Made by a program: the position numbers and the translations under genes. From Megascapheus bottae (lineage: Eukaryota; Chordata; Mammalia; Rodentia; Geomyidae): a stretch of 64,000 bases of DNA. The notes beneath the pieces were generated by a model. The model was not told where the DNA came from and searched no databases. It saw only the letters and a program-made list of their open reading frames with translations. The stretch spans positions 47,943,358 through 48,007,357 of the forward strand of contig JANJXV010000004.1 in assembly GCA_024803745.1 (NCBI GenBank). Reading direction: 5' to 3'. Shown here piece after piece: positions 32,060 to 43,378 of the stretch; the first letter of the stretch is position 1, and every line of letters begins with the position of its first letter.

Positions 32060-33900
32060 GTTGTACTCCAATTAGAACAAAGTCTCCAGAATAATATAGT
32101 CCTTGTAATCAACAAGCCACCAGATGGATGGCCAGCTGGCTTGCTGCTGTCCCCAGGAGACCATGTTATACCCAGCACATGGAATTTGGTTTTGTTGTGA
32201 CACTGAGTACTCAGGTACGGTGGTGACGTTGGTTTGGGTGAGTGGAAGTCCTGGTTCCTGACCCATTGAGTGAAGGGCAGGTGGGATTAGATGAAGAGAT
32301 TGATTGGTCTTCATGATCTGAGTCATTTCATTTGGCTGATTATAAATTCCTTCTGACCTGTCTCCTTCTACACTTGACTACAAAAAGGCTCCAGAGTTTT
32401 GCATAAATAGAAACTGTCAGCATGTCTTTCAAGACTCTTGAGCGGGTTGGTCATGCCACAACTCTTAACTCATTAACCTAGCAAATTATGCAGCACAGTC
32501 AGCCGTCAGATCTGCATATTTCATTCTTTAATTAACTGATCATAGCAAATCCTCCTGTGGCCACCAATGAAGTTCAAAGAAAATGGATCAACATAATAAA
32601 AAACTGGAGGTATGGAAATCTGAGATAATTTCTGATAGCACTTAACTGTGACTTTAGGACCTGTTAGGCTTGATTTTTCTATAGACAATTTACACTTTAA
32701 GAAATCTAAATTCCCTGTCCACTCAAAATTCAGAAGTGAACCCAAACCAAGCTTGCATGAAGCCCTCATGCTACATAGTTTTGGTCCAAAGTCCTAAGGG
32801 TCACACTGAGATTCACCAATAGGGAGACTCCTAGGTACCAGACAGCATTTTTACATTCTACAGATACCAGTGAATCATGCAGGTCAAGTGGCTGCCGGCA
32901 TCTGAGACCTCTCTTGTTATTGCCTATTATTCAAAACTTCTTAGTTATTATTCATGTCTTTCAAGTTACTTGGGAAATAGATTAGAATTATATGCTTAAA
33001 TGAGGTGGCTATTTCCTCTAAAATCCAAGAATACCTACCAAGATTCTGCATCTTGTAAAAAAAATTTTAGTGGTAGAAGGAACCAGCTATCATTTTGAAC
33101 ATATATCTTGACATATTCCCAGGCCTTCAGATAACAGACAGAAAGAACAGACTTCTAAATTTTTGTAGGAATCTTCACCTAGCCTACAGTATGCTTAATA
33201 ATACCTTGCCAAGATGTGGAGGATGGTTACTACTTACGTTTATACCGTGTGTAATAGACAGAGGGAACAGAGAGGCAGCTGAGTATAGTACATGCTAGTT
33301 GAGTATAGGACATGCTAGTGTGCTGCACTGTGGATTGAGTCCCGAGGTAAGAAAGTAGGATGCCTTTGGAAGGAAATTATGTCAGATAGTCTTTTCCAAC
33401 ATACACAAAAGACAGAACTTGGCAGATTAATAGTCCTGTGCCAGATGCCAATGAATATATTGTTTTGTTCCAACAATGAAACCACATCTGGTACAGCATC
33501 TGCATTCTCTGAACTGATTTTGTACAAGAAGAAATAAACAAAGGACGAAGTTGGAATGACTCTTGTTATTTTTCAAGTCCTTACTGGTGGGCTGAATCTC
33601 TGCATTACTTATACTAGTGAGGTCTGATTTTTTTGATTTACTACTTCCACACACAGAAGTTTTTCTAGACCTTTTGTACTATTATAACTTATAGTTTACA
33701 GAAAAGGAACCAGTGGGGGAATCTGCTAAGCAAGTCTGTTCCAACTATACATTTTGGAACTGGAAAAATAACCATGACACAGTTCTAGTTTGACTAGAAT
33801 TTGTAATTGAAACCAAATTTCTTTAATCCCATGATATTCTTAAAGCCTTCTCTTGGCAATAACCACAGTGCCATTTTGGGTCTCCAGGAATGAGCATTAG
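32060..33900 (-). pseudogene. Decayed ERVL-type endogenous retrovirus pol remnant
   Basis: On the - strand the frame at 32072-32326 resembles the zinc-finger end and the start of the integrase core of ERVL-class retroviruses (GLPLTQTNV, a SQQNQIP block where the family has its second Cys pair, and WWLVDY). Further upstream on that strand, around 33720-33760, KCIVGTDLL with following residues looks like the protease/reverse-transcriptase border. Order and spacing fit a pol gene with large deletions between. Stops and frameshifts are frequent and the zinc-ligand cysteines are not intact, so it cannot encode an enzyme. The - strand sequence from 33900 to about 35800 may be more of the internal region, but I could not confirm gag or LTRs. 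Confidence 0.5.
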
Positions 33901-36368
33901 TTCAAAGTCATATCCAACAATCTAACAAAATTCAGATGATTTCCCTGGGCTCATGTTTTATTCTCTCTTGGTAATTGGGCGCACAAATATTTTGGGGAAC
34001 AATTGAGAGGAAGATTTATAATCTAAACATTTGAGTAGCAAAGTCCTTCCTTAGTCAGGGGACTATAGGTTTATGTACTGGCTCAGATTTGAGGAATCAC
34101 TGAGGGACCACATCTATTTTATCTAGCTTTGCAGCTTATATGAATCAAGCGGGACCTTGCAGGTTTTTGTCTTTTTTAGACACAATAAATATCAAAGATC
34201 TATGTGAGCCAGACTGTTCTGATTATAGCGTTTATTTGGTTTTGATTGTGGTCATTATTCCCTCTTTGTCTCAATAAGTGCTGTCACTCAGCTCCTAACA
34301 CTCTGAGATGTGTTATCTCCATTCCATTCCAATGTCTTGGTGAAGAAAGTGCCTTCTGGATCTTCCCAAATGTTTAGTTAGAGGTGGGCAAGTACATCTT
34401 ACATTGAAACCCAACCCAACATACCTATCTGCCTAAAATTTGGATAGTTTCCTCTGTAGCAAGTAAATTATAGATTCTCAGTTCCATGTACAAGGGCAGG
34501 TTTCAACCAAAGCAAACTATTAGAACTATGTTCAACTAGTCCAACCCAACTCAAGACCCTCTGGTACATTTACATGATACTTCCAGGTTTCTGTCTACAT
34601 AAACTAAAAGAACAATATTCTCCATTGCTTTTTTATGAAAATGACACTTTGTTTCTTATTGTACGTGGTACCTGACACCCTGCATTTTGCTGAAAATTGA
34701 ATATATTTAGAGATTTATGTGCAATGACTTGTATCTTCTAGAAGATACAATGGTCTGACATAAAGGACAATCTTAAATGAAACTCTTACTATTTAAGCAA
34801 GGAGAGATTCATCTTATTAGAAAGGAGAGAAAGGATGACTATTTTTATTTTTATTGGCAAAAGAGACCTTGTAAAACAGAGTCCTCAGCTTCTTTAACAG
34901 AACTTCCATATGTCCTCATCCCAGTAAATACCACAACTTTAATAAAACAGGCTCTGTAAGTGTGGGAATTCCCCTTGCATTGTAATGTTGCCATTCACAT
35001 GATTAGGCTTTGATGTAGATTTCAGAAATTTCATCTAAAACAGGTAAACAGTTCTTTCACAACAGTGGCAGAAGCTTTCTGGACTTTAACTTAATCCTTG
35101 AATTTGAGATGTAAAGTCCTCAAATCCATTTCTTTCCTTTTCAGACCAAAGGCAATTGATTTGGAAAGAATAAAGATTTAATAAATATACATGAACTTGA
35201 ATTTGCGTTCCTTGCGTTCTGCCTTCATAAATAAGTTAACACATGTTTCCAATGATTACAAAGAGTTTCAAGGAAGCAGAGTAGAAGATAAAGGACCTAG
35301 AAAATATGCAAGCCAAGAGCCTAAGGTAGCAAGAAAGATGTCCTTGATGACCAGCTTTGCTCTGTACAAGAGTCACAAAATAACCCCTACAAAGAGGGGT
35401 AGGAGACAAAAGGTAGGAGATAAAAAAGATAAGGGGAAGGTGATAAACTTTTTGAATATGATGAGATACATCTGTGAATTTTGTAGAATAGATTAATATC
35501 TGAATATTTTTCTGACTAATATCCTCATCTTTATTATTTGATTAACTTCTGTCAATGGGTTAACACAAGGTAAGTTCAGTTTTAGGGAGAAGAAAGAAAT
35601 ATACATATCACAAAACAGATGATGAACATGATGGGTTTAGGTAAAAGGAGACTAGTATATAAGCAAAGAGAGCATAGGAAAAGAAAAAAGAAATTTTGAA
35701 TAATATGGCCAAGAGTTTTCTTCTCCTGAGGAATTTCTTCATTATTGTAGTTTATGATAATGTGTGGGAGAGGGCGAATATTTCTGGGAAGAAGCACTAG
35801 AAATAAAAAGGAGAGAAGGAAGGAGGAAGTAAAGGAAGCCAGGAAACTTTTTAGAACTCAATTGAAAATGACATAGTACTTCTAAGGGTGTAAGTATATT
35901 TTTCATGTACTAAATAGGAAACTAGGTTTCAAGTATTTTTGCCACCCAGCTCTGTACAAATAAAAGAGTAGAACACAATCTTGTAGGAAAGTGCTGTTAC
36001 AAAATTGATACTGAAGAAGTATCAGATCATGAGATGTCTATTAGTAACTACTATTGAAAGCTACAATGCTACTGTATTTTTTAAAAATTTACCAAGAAAG
36101 TTCTAACATTGGTTTAGGAGTCAAACATACATTTGAGATTTCTTTTACTTTATATATAAATAATATATATATAAATGTTTATATATAGGTTCATCACTGT
36201 TGACTAAAAGCAAAACAACAATAACAATAGGCTAGAGACTGCCCCCCCCCTTTTTTTTTAAGAGTTCAGAAGGGCAAAGTTGATCCTTCATGATGAAAAG
36301 TAAGGAATCAAGTATTATGTAGAAATCTCATTTCTTAATGACTTTTCATGTTTTGGCCTTGTTTTCAG
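33901..36368. other. No gene seen; end of intron 1, possible further retroviral decay
   Basis: AT-rich. Contains a perfect 22-bp palindrome at 34729-34750, a + strand 101-codon open frame at 35191-35496 (basic, no domain recognised), a TATATAAA run at about 36153-36187 and C/T runs at 36242-36259. Confidence 0.4.
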
Positions 36369-36518
36369 GCAAAAGGACTCCTGTGAAAGATGGGACTCCT
36401 TGTCCTTTTCCCAGAACGTGTTTCCAAGCCCATCAATGGAGCCTGACACAGCTGCCCTGTGTTGGAATGTTTGATGAACACTTACGTTTTGGCCTCGACT
36501 TCCTGTCCTCCTGAAATC
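36369..36518 (+). other. GPR63: GPR63 5' UTR part of the coding exon, with splice acceptor
   Basis: A pyrimidine-rich run ending TTGTTTTCAG puts the acceptor AG at 36367-36368, so the coding exon would begin at 36369. This leader holds a short upstream ORF starting at ATG 36436 and stopping at the TGA 36472-36474. The last base of that TGA is the first base of the in-frame but weak ATG at 36474 (TGATG overlap). Such an upstream ORF could lower translation of the receptor. The acceptor is inferred from consensus only; no transcript evidence is available here. Confidence 0.7.
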
Positions 36519-37778
36519 ATGGTTTTATCTGCAGCGTTGATGGCGTCCCATTCTGGGGCATCCAACACAACATTCGTAGTCTATGAAAACTCCCACCCGA
36601 ATAGTACGGTCCCAACACCCTTCCAGCCTCCCAGCCTTGGTCCCCTGCTTAGAAGCAGCTTTCAGACCGGGAGTCCCAATGGACTGAGCTCCTTGCAAGT
36701 GAATAGCACAGCTGAGACCCCAGCACCAGAAATTCTGAGGAGCCTCAACCTGCCACTCCAGATCATCTTTTCTGCGATAATGATCTTTATTCTGTTCGTA
36801 TCTTTCCTGGGGAATTTGGTTGTTTGCCTCATGGTGTACCAAAAAGCTGCCATGCGCTCTGCCATTAATATCCTCCTTGCCAGTCTGGCCTGCGCAGACA
36901 TGTTGCTGGCGGTGCTCAATATGCCATTCGCCCTGGTGACTGTCCTGACAACCAGATGGGTTTTCGGGAAGTTTTTCTGCAGGGTATCGGCTATGTTCTT
37001 CTGGCTGTTTGTGATCGAGGGGGTGAGCATTCTGCTCATCATCAGCATCGACAGGTTCCTGATTATAGTGCAGAGGCAGGATAAGCTCAATCCCTACAGG
37101 GCCAAGGTGTTGATTGCGGTGTCCTGGGCCACTTCTTTTTGCGTGGCTTTTCCCTTGGCGGTGGGAAACCCCGATCTGCAGTTACCTTCCCGCGCCCCGC
37201 AGTGTGTGTTTGGGTATTCCACCAATCCAGGTTACCAGGCTTATGTGATCTTGATTTCTCTGGTTTCTTTCTTCCTACCTTTCCTGGTGATCCTGTATTC
37301 ATTTATGGGCATACTGAACACGCTGCGGCACAACGCCTTGAGGATCCACAGCTATCCAGAAGGGATATGCCTCAGCCAGGCCAGCAAACTGGGTCTCATG
37401 AGTCTGCAGCGACCTTTCCAGATGAGCGTGGATATGGGCTTCAAAACGCGTGCCTTCACCACCATTTTAATCCTCTTCGCTGTGTTCATTGTCTGCTGGG
37501 CTCCCTTCACCACCTACAGCCTTGTGGCCACCTTCAACAAGCACTTTTACTACAAGCACGATTTCTTTGAGATTAGCACTTGCCTGCTGTGGCTCTGCTA
37601 CCTCAAGTCTGCGTTGAACCCACTTATCTACTACTGGAGGATTAAGAAGTTCCAGGACGCATGCCTAGATATGATCCCCAAGTCCTCCAAGTTTCTGCCG
37701 CGCCTCCCTCGTCACACCAGACGACGGATTCGTCCCAGTGCCGTCTACGTGTGTGGGGAGCACCGGACGGTGGTGTGA
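36519..37778 (+). CDS. GPR63: GPR63 (PSP24-beta), orphan class A G-protein-coupled receptor
   Basis: An intact 419-residue frame with no introns. It is a seven-pass plasma-membrane receptor of the PSP24 pair (GPR45/GPR63), mainly neural in mammals; sphingosine 1-phosphate and dioleoylphosphatidic acid have been reported as weak agonists, so the ligand is unsettled. Seen in the sequence: extracellular N-terminus with sequons at N16, N28 and N62; TM1 about 80-104 (GNLVV, N99); TM2 with D127; C154 before TM3 and C229 in loop 2 for the usual disulfide; DRF (178-180) in place of DRY; W203 in TM4; P254 in TM5; CWAP (326-329) in TM6; NPLIY (367-371) in TM7; basic tail ending VCGEHRTVV. The length equals the human protein as I recall it. 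The ATG at 36519 was chosen because it has A at -3 and G at +4 and gives the conserved N-terminus. An in-frame ATG at 36474 would add 15 residues but has poor context. A single coding exon is usual for this gene. Confidence 0.97.
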   Translation: MVLSAALMASHSGASNTTFVVYENSHPNSTVPTPFQPPSLGPLLRSSFQTGSPNGLSSLQVNSTAETPAPEILRSLNLPLQIIFSAIMIFILFVSFLGNLVVCLMVYQKAAMRSAINILLASLACADMLLAVLNMPFALVTVLTTRWVFGKFFCRVSAMFFWLFVIEGVSILLIISIDRFLIIVQRQDKLNPYRAKVLIAVSWATSFCVAFPLAVGNPDLQLPSRAPQCVFGYSTNPGYQAYVILISLVSFFLPFLVILYSFMGILNTLRHNALRIHSYPEGICLSQASKLGLMSLQRPFQMSVDMGFKTRAFTTILILFAVFIVCWAPFTTYSLVATFNKHFYYKHDFFEISTCLLWLCYLKSALNPLIYYWRIKKFQDACLDMIPKSSKFLPRLPRHTRRRIRPSAVYVCGEHRTVV

Positions 37779-37840
37779 ATGTGGAAACTGGATGTCGTTT
37801 GGATTGCTGATTTTTTTTTCCTCTTGATTGACTCTCCCCG

Positions 37841-37841
<1 letters not shown>

Positions 37842-37888
<47 letters not shown>
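37842..37888. repeat. (CA)23 in the GPR63 3' UTR
   Basis: A pure CA run beginning 64 bases after the GPR63 stop codon. CA-rich runs in mRNA are known binding sites for hnRNP L. Confidence 0.97.
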
Positions 37889-37891
<3 letters not shown>

Positions 37892-37927
37892 GCTTTTGTA
37901 CTTAAACTTCGTTGTTTTCATAGTGGG

Positions 37928-37993
37928 ATGTGTGTGTGGGGTGTGTGTGCGTGCGTGTGTGTGTGTGTGTGTGCGCGCGTGCACGCGCGCACA
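37928..37993. repeat. GT-rich run and 24-bp alternating palindrome in the GPR63 3' UTR
   Basis: GT units with GGG and GCGT steps (37928-37969), then a perfect palindrome at 37970-37993 with half-site TGTGCGCGCGTG. It is complementary to the (CA)23 about 40 bases upstream. Confidence 0.95.
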
Positions 37994-38134
37994 TATGCAG
38001 TGTAAAGGAAGATTGATAAGCAGTTACAGTTCTGCTACCAAGGACACACAACAAGAAGGTGTGCACAAATGTTACCTCCAGGGTTCCTTCAGTTTAGGAT
38101 GAAGAGGCGGTTTTCTTGTCTGTTTAGTTGCTGA

Positions 38135-38136
<2 letters not shown>

Positions 38137-38168
<32 letters not shown>
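38137..38168. repeat. (ATT)n triplet run
   Basis: About ten ATT units in the GPR63 3' UTR. Confidence 0.95.
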
Positions 38169-38534
38169 GTCATTTTTGGTAGGAGGAATCAGGATTGTGC
38201 TTTATTGAGCCTGCAGTTATCTTGACTCGTAGGTGTTTTCTATGCTGCTAAAGTACTCTTTGTTGAATTTACCATTTTTTTCCCCTAGAAGATACTGCTA
38301 CTTCTTGCCATCACAATGGAGCCAAAATCCCATCCTTCATTTTTTTTAACATTTTATTTAAAAATAACCCAAGTTGGTTAGTGACATTTTAAAGGTCATT
38401 GTTGTTTACTTTGGTGCACTTTAAGACATAATGTACAGATTATGTCAGTCTGATTTTTCACAGTTGTTTTTCTGCATAACACATTGTTTCTTTAGGAAAT
38501 GCATACATTGTCATTTCTAGGAAAACTTTTTTTT

Positions 38535-38540
38535 AATAAA
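38535..38540 (+). terminator. GPR63: Candidate GPR63 polyadenylation signal
   Basis: A canonical AATAAA lies about 760 bases after the GPR63 stop codon in AT-rich sequence. It is followed within 30-40 bases by a TG-containing stretch that could serve as the downstream element. It is the first canonical hexamer after the stop, but cleavage here is not shown by sequence alone. Confidence 0.5.
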
Positions 38541-38744
38541 ATATTTTTACCTGTATGTACAATTTCAAGAGAGTATCAAAATGTAGACATTTTCTAAGCA
38601 CAATAGAGAATCTTCAGAGCATTAGGATGAAATTGTGGAGACAGAAAATGTGAAGGAGGGGAGTAACCGCTGGCTCAGGTAGGGGTATTTCCATTTGCTC
38701 AAGGATTCTTACCAAGAATAATTGGGGGGGAAAAAAGCTGCGAC

Positions 38745-38945
38745 TGTTGGACAACTACTATATACCTGGCATCATTTTATCCTCATGGTCCTCTGAAGTG
38801 GTTATTATTTTGCTTTTTAGAGATAAAGAAAGCAACATCTCAGATGGCGTAAGATCCTGGCTGGGGTTAGTTGTAGAACTCGAAACCAAACCATAGTTGC
38901 GCTTCAGAGACAGTGCTGTTTCTCTGAGCCATAGATACAGGCATG
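38745..38945 (-). repeat. MIR (ancient SINE), antisense
   Basis: The complement of MIR is collinear: CTATATACCTGGCATCATTTTATCCTCATGGTCCTCTGAAGTGGTTATTATTTTGC ... GAGATAAAGAAAGC ... GAACTCGAAACC. It lies just past the candidate polyadenylation signal. Confidence 0.78.
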
Positions 38946-41900
38946 TCATTCAGGGTAGAGATTGTATAGTCCAGAGGGATCTTTACATAGCTTTTGTTTT
39001 AAACTAGCTTCATTTAAAAAATATTACTAAAAGAAATAAAAGTCTGATACATAAAGTCTGCAAAACGGAAAACATGAAATCACTTCAGACACCTATTAAA
39101 GTTGTCTAATGATCAAACATCATTTCAAATAAGTAATAAATGCAAAAAATACAAGTATAAGATGATAAAAACATCGCAAAACAAACTGCTGATAATTATT
39201 CAGAATCTCAATGCCGCTGTGTGTAGGTCTTACCCCTGTAGGCTTGCAGGTTTCCAGTACTCTAGCTGAGTTTGCTAGTTATGAACATTTTTTAAACAGA
39301 GCAGCTTCTGTGGTCTCCATGGTTGCCCTGGCAGCACTAGAATTGCAATTGTACTCAGGAGTGTGTCTCCCTCAAAGAGGGAAGCTATAACTGGGCCCGA
39401 GCTTAGAACAAATTTTACTAAGAGCACGTGTCTAAGGTGTTATTTATTTATTTATTTATTTATGTTTCTCTTGCTGGACTTTCTGCAAGTTGAATCCAGG
39501 GCCTTAGCCAGCTTCTCTTTTTTTTCCACTGGCATGTTTGATCAAACAGCCAGGGAGGGACTGCATACTAAGGCCCTCAGGGCTGTTAAGTGTAGCCTGT
39601 TGGCTATATCCTGGGCAAAATCTGTAATTTAACTGGGTTTATAGCATTGTTCCTATGAATTCATGAGTTGTTAGAAAAAAAAATCTGTTTCTTCAGTTGT
39701 AAAAGAGATTTGGATTCGATACTTCCTTTCCTTTCCCCTCCTTAGCAATAAATGTACAGGTATTTGAAGAGCCTAGCCAACTATAACTTCAGCATCACTT
39801 TTTGGTCTCCAGTATTACTTCTTTGGACTCTTACTTTATTAGCTATATGTAAAGTGGAATGTCTGAAGATCTTGTGCTGTGGTATCGGAAACTAAAACAT
39901 TGGAAGGTTGATCTCACAAAAGACCCTGGAAACTCAGTTCTTAAAGTAATTGTGAAGATGATAGAACTCATTATCAAGTTACAGGGCCCTTCTGGGACTC
40001 AAATTAGTTATTCAAAATACTGTTTGGGGATCATCTTCAGATGCTAGTCACCTACCTCTTTATTTTTTTATTTGCATTAATTTCAGATAAAATTGTTTTG
40101 TCCATAAGGATCTTCTAGGGCATCAACAGTGTAGTAAATACTGGTAGTGTAATGAATGTATGTTGCCTTCCAATGTCACAAACTGAATTTATAAACAGAT
40201 AGTTCATAGGGATAATGGAGAATTTAACTTTCAGAAAAATCAGCATGATCTGTATTCATCTTAACATATTGATAGGGTCTGTTTCCAGACTCCTTTTGTG
40301 TCTAGGGTAAAAACTGAGTTTGTTTGTCTATTTTGTAGTTTTAGGAGCAGCTATGGATCTCTCTGCTGCTATGTAGGCAGGGCTGTGTAGGCAGGGCTGA
40401 GAACTATGGAGTGCCTGCTAACATGTTCCTTGTCTGAGGAAGACTGTGTAAAGCCTTCATCAGAATGCACCCATAGCACTGAACAGATATTCTCTGTACA
40501 CTGGATAATCTTGAGCATATGACAGTTTACAAATAGTTTCAAACATTAAAAATGAATATGTACACTTTGAAAGCTTTAAAACAAAAGCAATATGGTGTAC
40601 CTTTGAAAACTTTAGGTGCAAAATTGCATGTTGCCTGTTCCCCTATATTTTTATAAGGGGGTGAAATACCACTACTAATTCTCACTGCTGACTGACATAA
40701 TCAGAAATTATATTTTTTGTTGTTGTTTTTCTTGTTGTTTTTCTGAAAGAGTTAATATAACATTTGTGATTGAAAGAGTCAAGACAAATACCAAATTGCC
40801 ATCAGTAATAATATTTTAAACTTTCATAAATGTTTCTACATACCCATGGGAGGCTAAATAATAGAAATTTCTAGGCCCAAAGAGGTTTGGGGGTGATCCA
40901 GGATTGTTTGTTTTTATTTTTATCAAGTGTTTTTACCTGGTTTTGTTCAGGTGATTCCTGGGGCACACTAATAGTCATTTCAATATTATCTGTTCTATCT
41001 TTAAATATTTGTTTTGCACTGGAAGCCATCATCTCCTGGTGCATGGACAATCCATATTCTGGGGAAAATCTGCATATTACATGTCTGTTGGTTTCCTTGT
41101 AATTTGTGGTGGATCTTGCCAGTTAGCTTTCTTTTTAACTAGAAAATTAGGACAAACCAGATAGTTCACAGTAGAGTTCAGAAAGTTATTTAATAGTTGA
41201 AAGTCAAGATTTTCAGAAGTCTTAACTGCTCTAATAAACTGTTTTCCTTTTGGAGACAATTCTCAAGGACATCTCTTTATTGTATGCAATTTGTTGAAGC
41301 ACATGAGGAAAATGTAAAGGTTCAACTCACTCCTATTGCTCTGTTTATGCCAATTGTAATCAATGAAAGCATGGAGTAAAACAAAATAACTTTTTCAATC
41401 TATGTATTCTGGGGGAGGGCAGACAAAAATATTCAAAGTTTCAATATTTGCTTTTGTTTACATAAAATGTTTATGTATATAGCATAGAAAAATTTCCACT
41501 GCTTAACATTTTATCTTTCCTTGATTTTTAGTTTAAGAACTACTAGGTTCAAATTTAGCCTCACAACCATTGTTCTGGTAAACTGCCTACATGGAAAACT
41601 CATTTTGATAATAATGAAAATATCAAAGCACATGTTTGTTGCTACAAGTAAACAGTGGTACATTTCTTAGATATTTATTGGTACAATACCAGAATGTATG
41701 GTCATTTGTGCATTCTTATTATCACCAAGAAAAGAGTTCCCAATAAGAAAATGAATAAATGTTCAACATTTCTAGGGTTGCTTTTTTTTTTGAGTACTTC
41801 ATCTCATCTTAGAAAAGTTTGTTGTGAATACTACTTTTTCTTAAAATAAAATCTGAATTTAGTTTCAAATCATGCTTCTTCTAGGTTCTTATTTCCACAT

Positions 41901-43252
41901 TGGTTTAACCTGTATGCATGTACCTATATTCTAGTTTTAGAAGTCCTTGAAGTAGTTCAGGATGAAATGAAAAGACAAAAATTAATAGCAGTTTTAAGCT
42001 TTGTCCAAAGACAAAGCTTTTTACTGCTGAGCCACTTAAAATTAGAGTGGTAAAACTACCACTCTAGTGCCACTGTCTGCTTTAATTTTAAAGTCATTTC
42101 ATACTGTAATTTTATACCTGAAACTTATTTATAAATCTTTATGATAATATTATGTATCTGTATATAAGGATTTTAATTTTGTATCAATTAGACTTGAGGG
42201 CTTTTTTCATGTACAGTAGCTAATTAAACATTTCTTCCTTTTAATCCACAAAAGCAATATAAGATTTCAATCATATCTATATTTATAATTTCCTTCTGAA
42301 ACAGAAATATAAGAAAAATAAAGGAAAATAGAACAACATGCTGAGTTGCAAGCTATCTTCATCTGCCATAAGAATATTAAACCTCACTCAATTCATCCTT
42401 AATACAGAGACTACTATAGGAGTCATTTCTACCTTATATAAAAAGGTATACTAACTAGATTTAATTCAAAATAAAAGAGTAAAAACATCATGGCTGTATC
42501 ATTCAGGATAAAATCCAAAGGTAATAGTAAGAGATGAAAATATTTTAGGGGATGACTTTTCACAATTGTAGAACTGGATAAGGAAAGCCTTAAATCTGTG
42601 GAATAGAATAACTGACGACTTCAACCTAGCAAAGTTAATCCATCAAGAATATATAATGGTCACACATCATCCCAAAGAGAGTACTATCCTATGGATCTTT
42701 AGGTGACACTCAGAAAACTCACACACATAAATCTCAATATTCCACAGACATTGGAGGTTAATGAGATAAATGGTCAAGTTGAGAATGTTTCTGCACATTC
42801 TGATTATATTCAGATTTGCATAATCACAAGACCCTGGCTTTCACCTCATTTTGAAATTTAAAAGGACAGAATAAGGGATCAGGTGACAATATAAACCAAT
42901 GTCCTTTATAAGATAACATGTAATATCACTATCTGTTGACACTTGTTAAGTACTTAAATTCTAAGAAATTTGAAAGCATTTATAGTTACAGAAATACTAA
43001 CTCTAAGACTAAAAGTATCATGAGAAGAGAAATAGATACAATTTGGGGCCAAATACTGTTGGTGAGTATATAGTATCTACTTTATTTCACAGTATTTCTC
43101 TTTATCTGAGGAAACTTCCCAAGAGATTAGGTAGGTGTTTCAAATGTAGTTGGTATTCAAATTGAGCTCTAATGCCAAAGTTGATACATTTTCTAGAACC
43201 ACCTTTCCACTTTTAATCTCAGTAACATAAATGCATAAATGAAGCATACATT
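38946..43252. other. No gene seen; 4.3 kb of mostly unassigned sequence downstream of GPR63
   Basis: Contains a (TTTA)n run at 39439-39464, a short tandem duplication of about 15 bases at 40374-40405 (GTAGGCAGGGCTGT unit), and a perfect 10-bp-stem hairpin at 42043-42066. A longer GPR63 3' UTR could extend into the first part. No other gene is recognised. Confidence 0.45.
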
Positions 43253-43378
43253 AGGGGCTGGGAGTTGCATGAAGAGCTGGGCTCGATTTCTTGGTACCAC
43301 ATACAAAAAAAGCCAGAAGTGGTGCTATGGCTCAAGTGGTAGAGCTCTATCTTTGAGAAAAATCCAAGGACATTAGAA
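43253..43378 (+). mobile_element. Dimeric ID-like SINE, internally deleted
   Basis: GGGGCTGGGAGTTGCATGAAG (A-box region deleted), GATTTCTTGGTACCACATAC, then GTGGTGCTATGGCTCAAGTGGTAGAGC. The 3' end of the second unit is lost. Confidence 0.85.

Larger units (their letters stand above)
37779..38560 (+). other. GPR63: GPR63 3' UTR (proximal form)
   Basis: It runs from the stop codon to just past the first strong polyadenylation signal. It contains a (CA)n run at 37842-37888, a GT-rich run at 37928-37969, an alternating GC palindrome at 37970-37993, an ATT triplet run at 38137-38168 and AT-rich sequence. The end is inferred from the AATAAA position. Further AATAAA hexamers downstream (about 39035 and 39747) could give longer forms. 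Confidence 0.55.

Noticed and set aside
36459..36518. 20-codon upstream extension of GPR63
   Set aside because: The frame is open from a GTG at 36459 and has an ATG at 36474 in poor context (T at -3). The ATG at 36519 has strong context and matches the conserved N-terminus.
37139..37570. 143-codon open frame overlapping GPR63 in another frame
   Set aside because: A shadow of the conserved GPR63 coding sequence, with composition set by the main frame.
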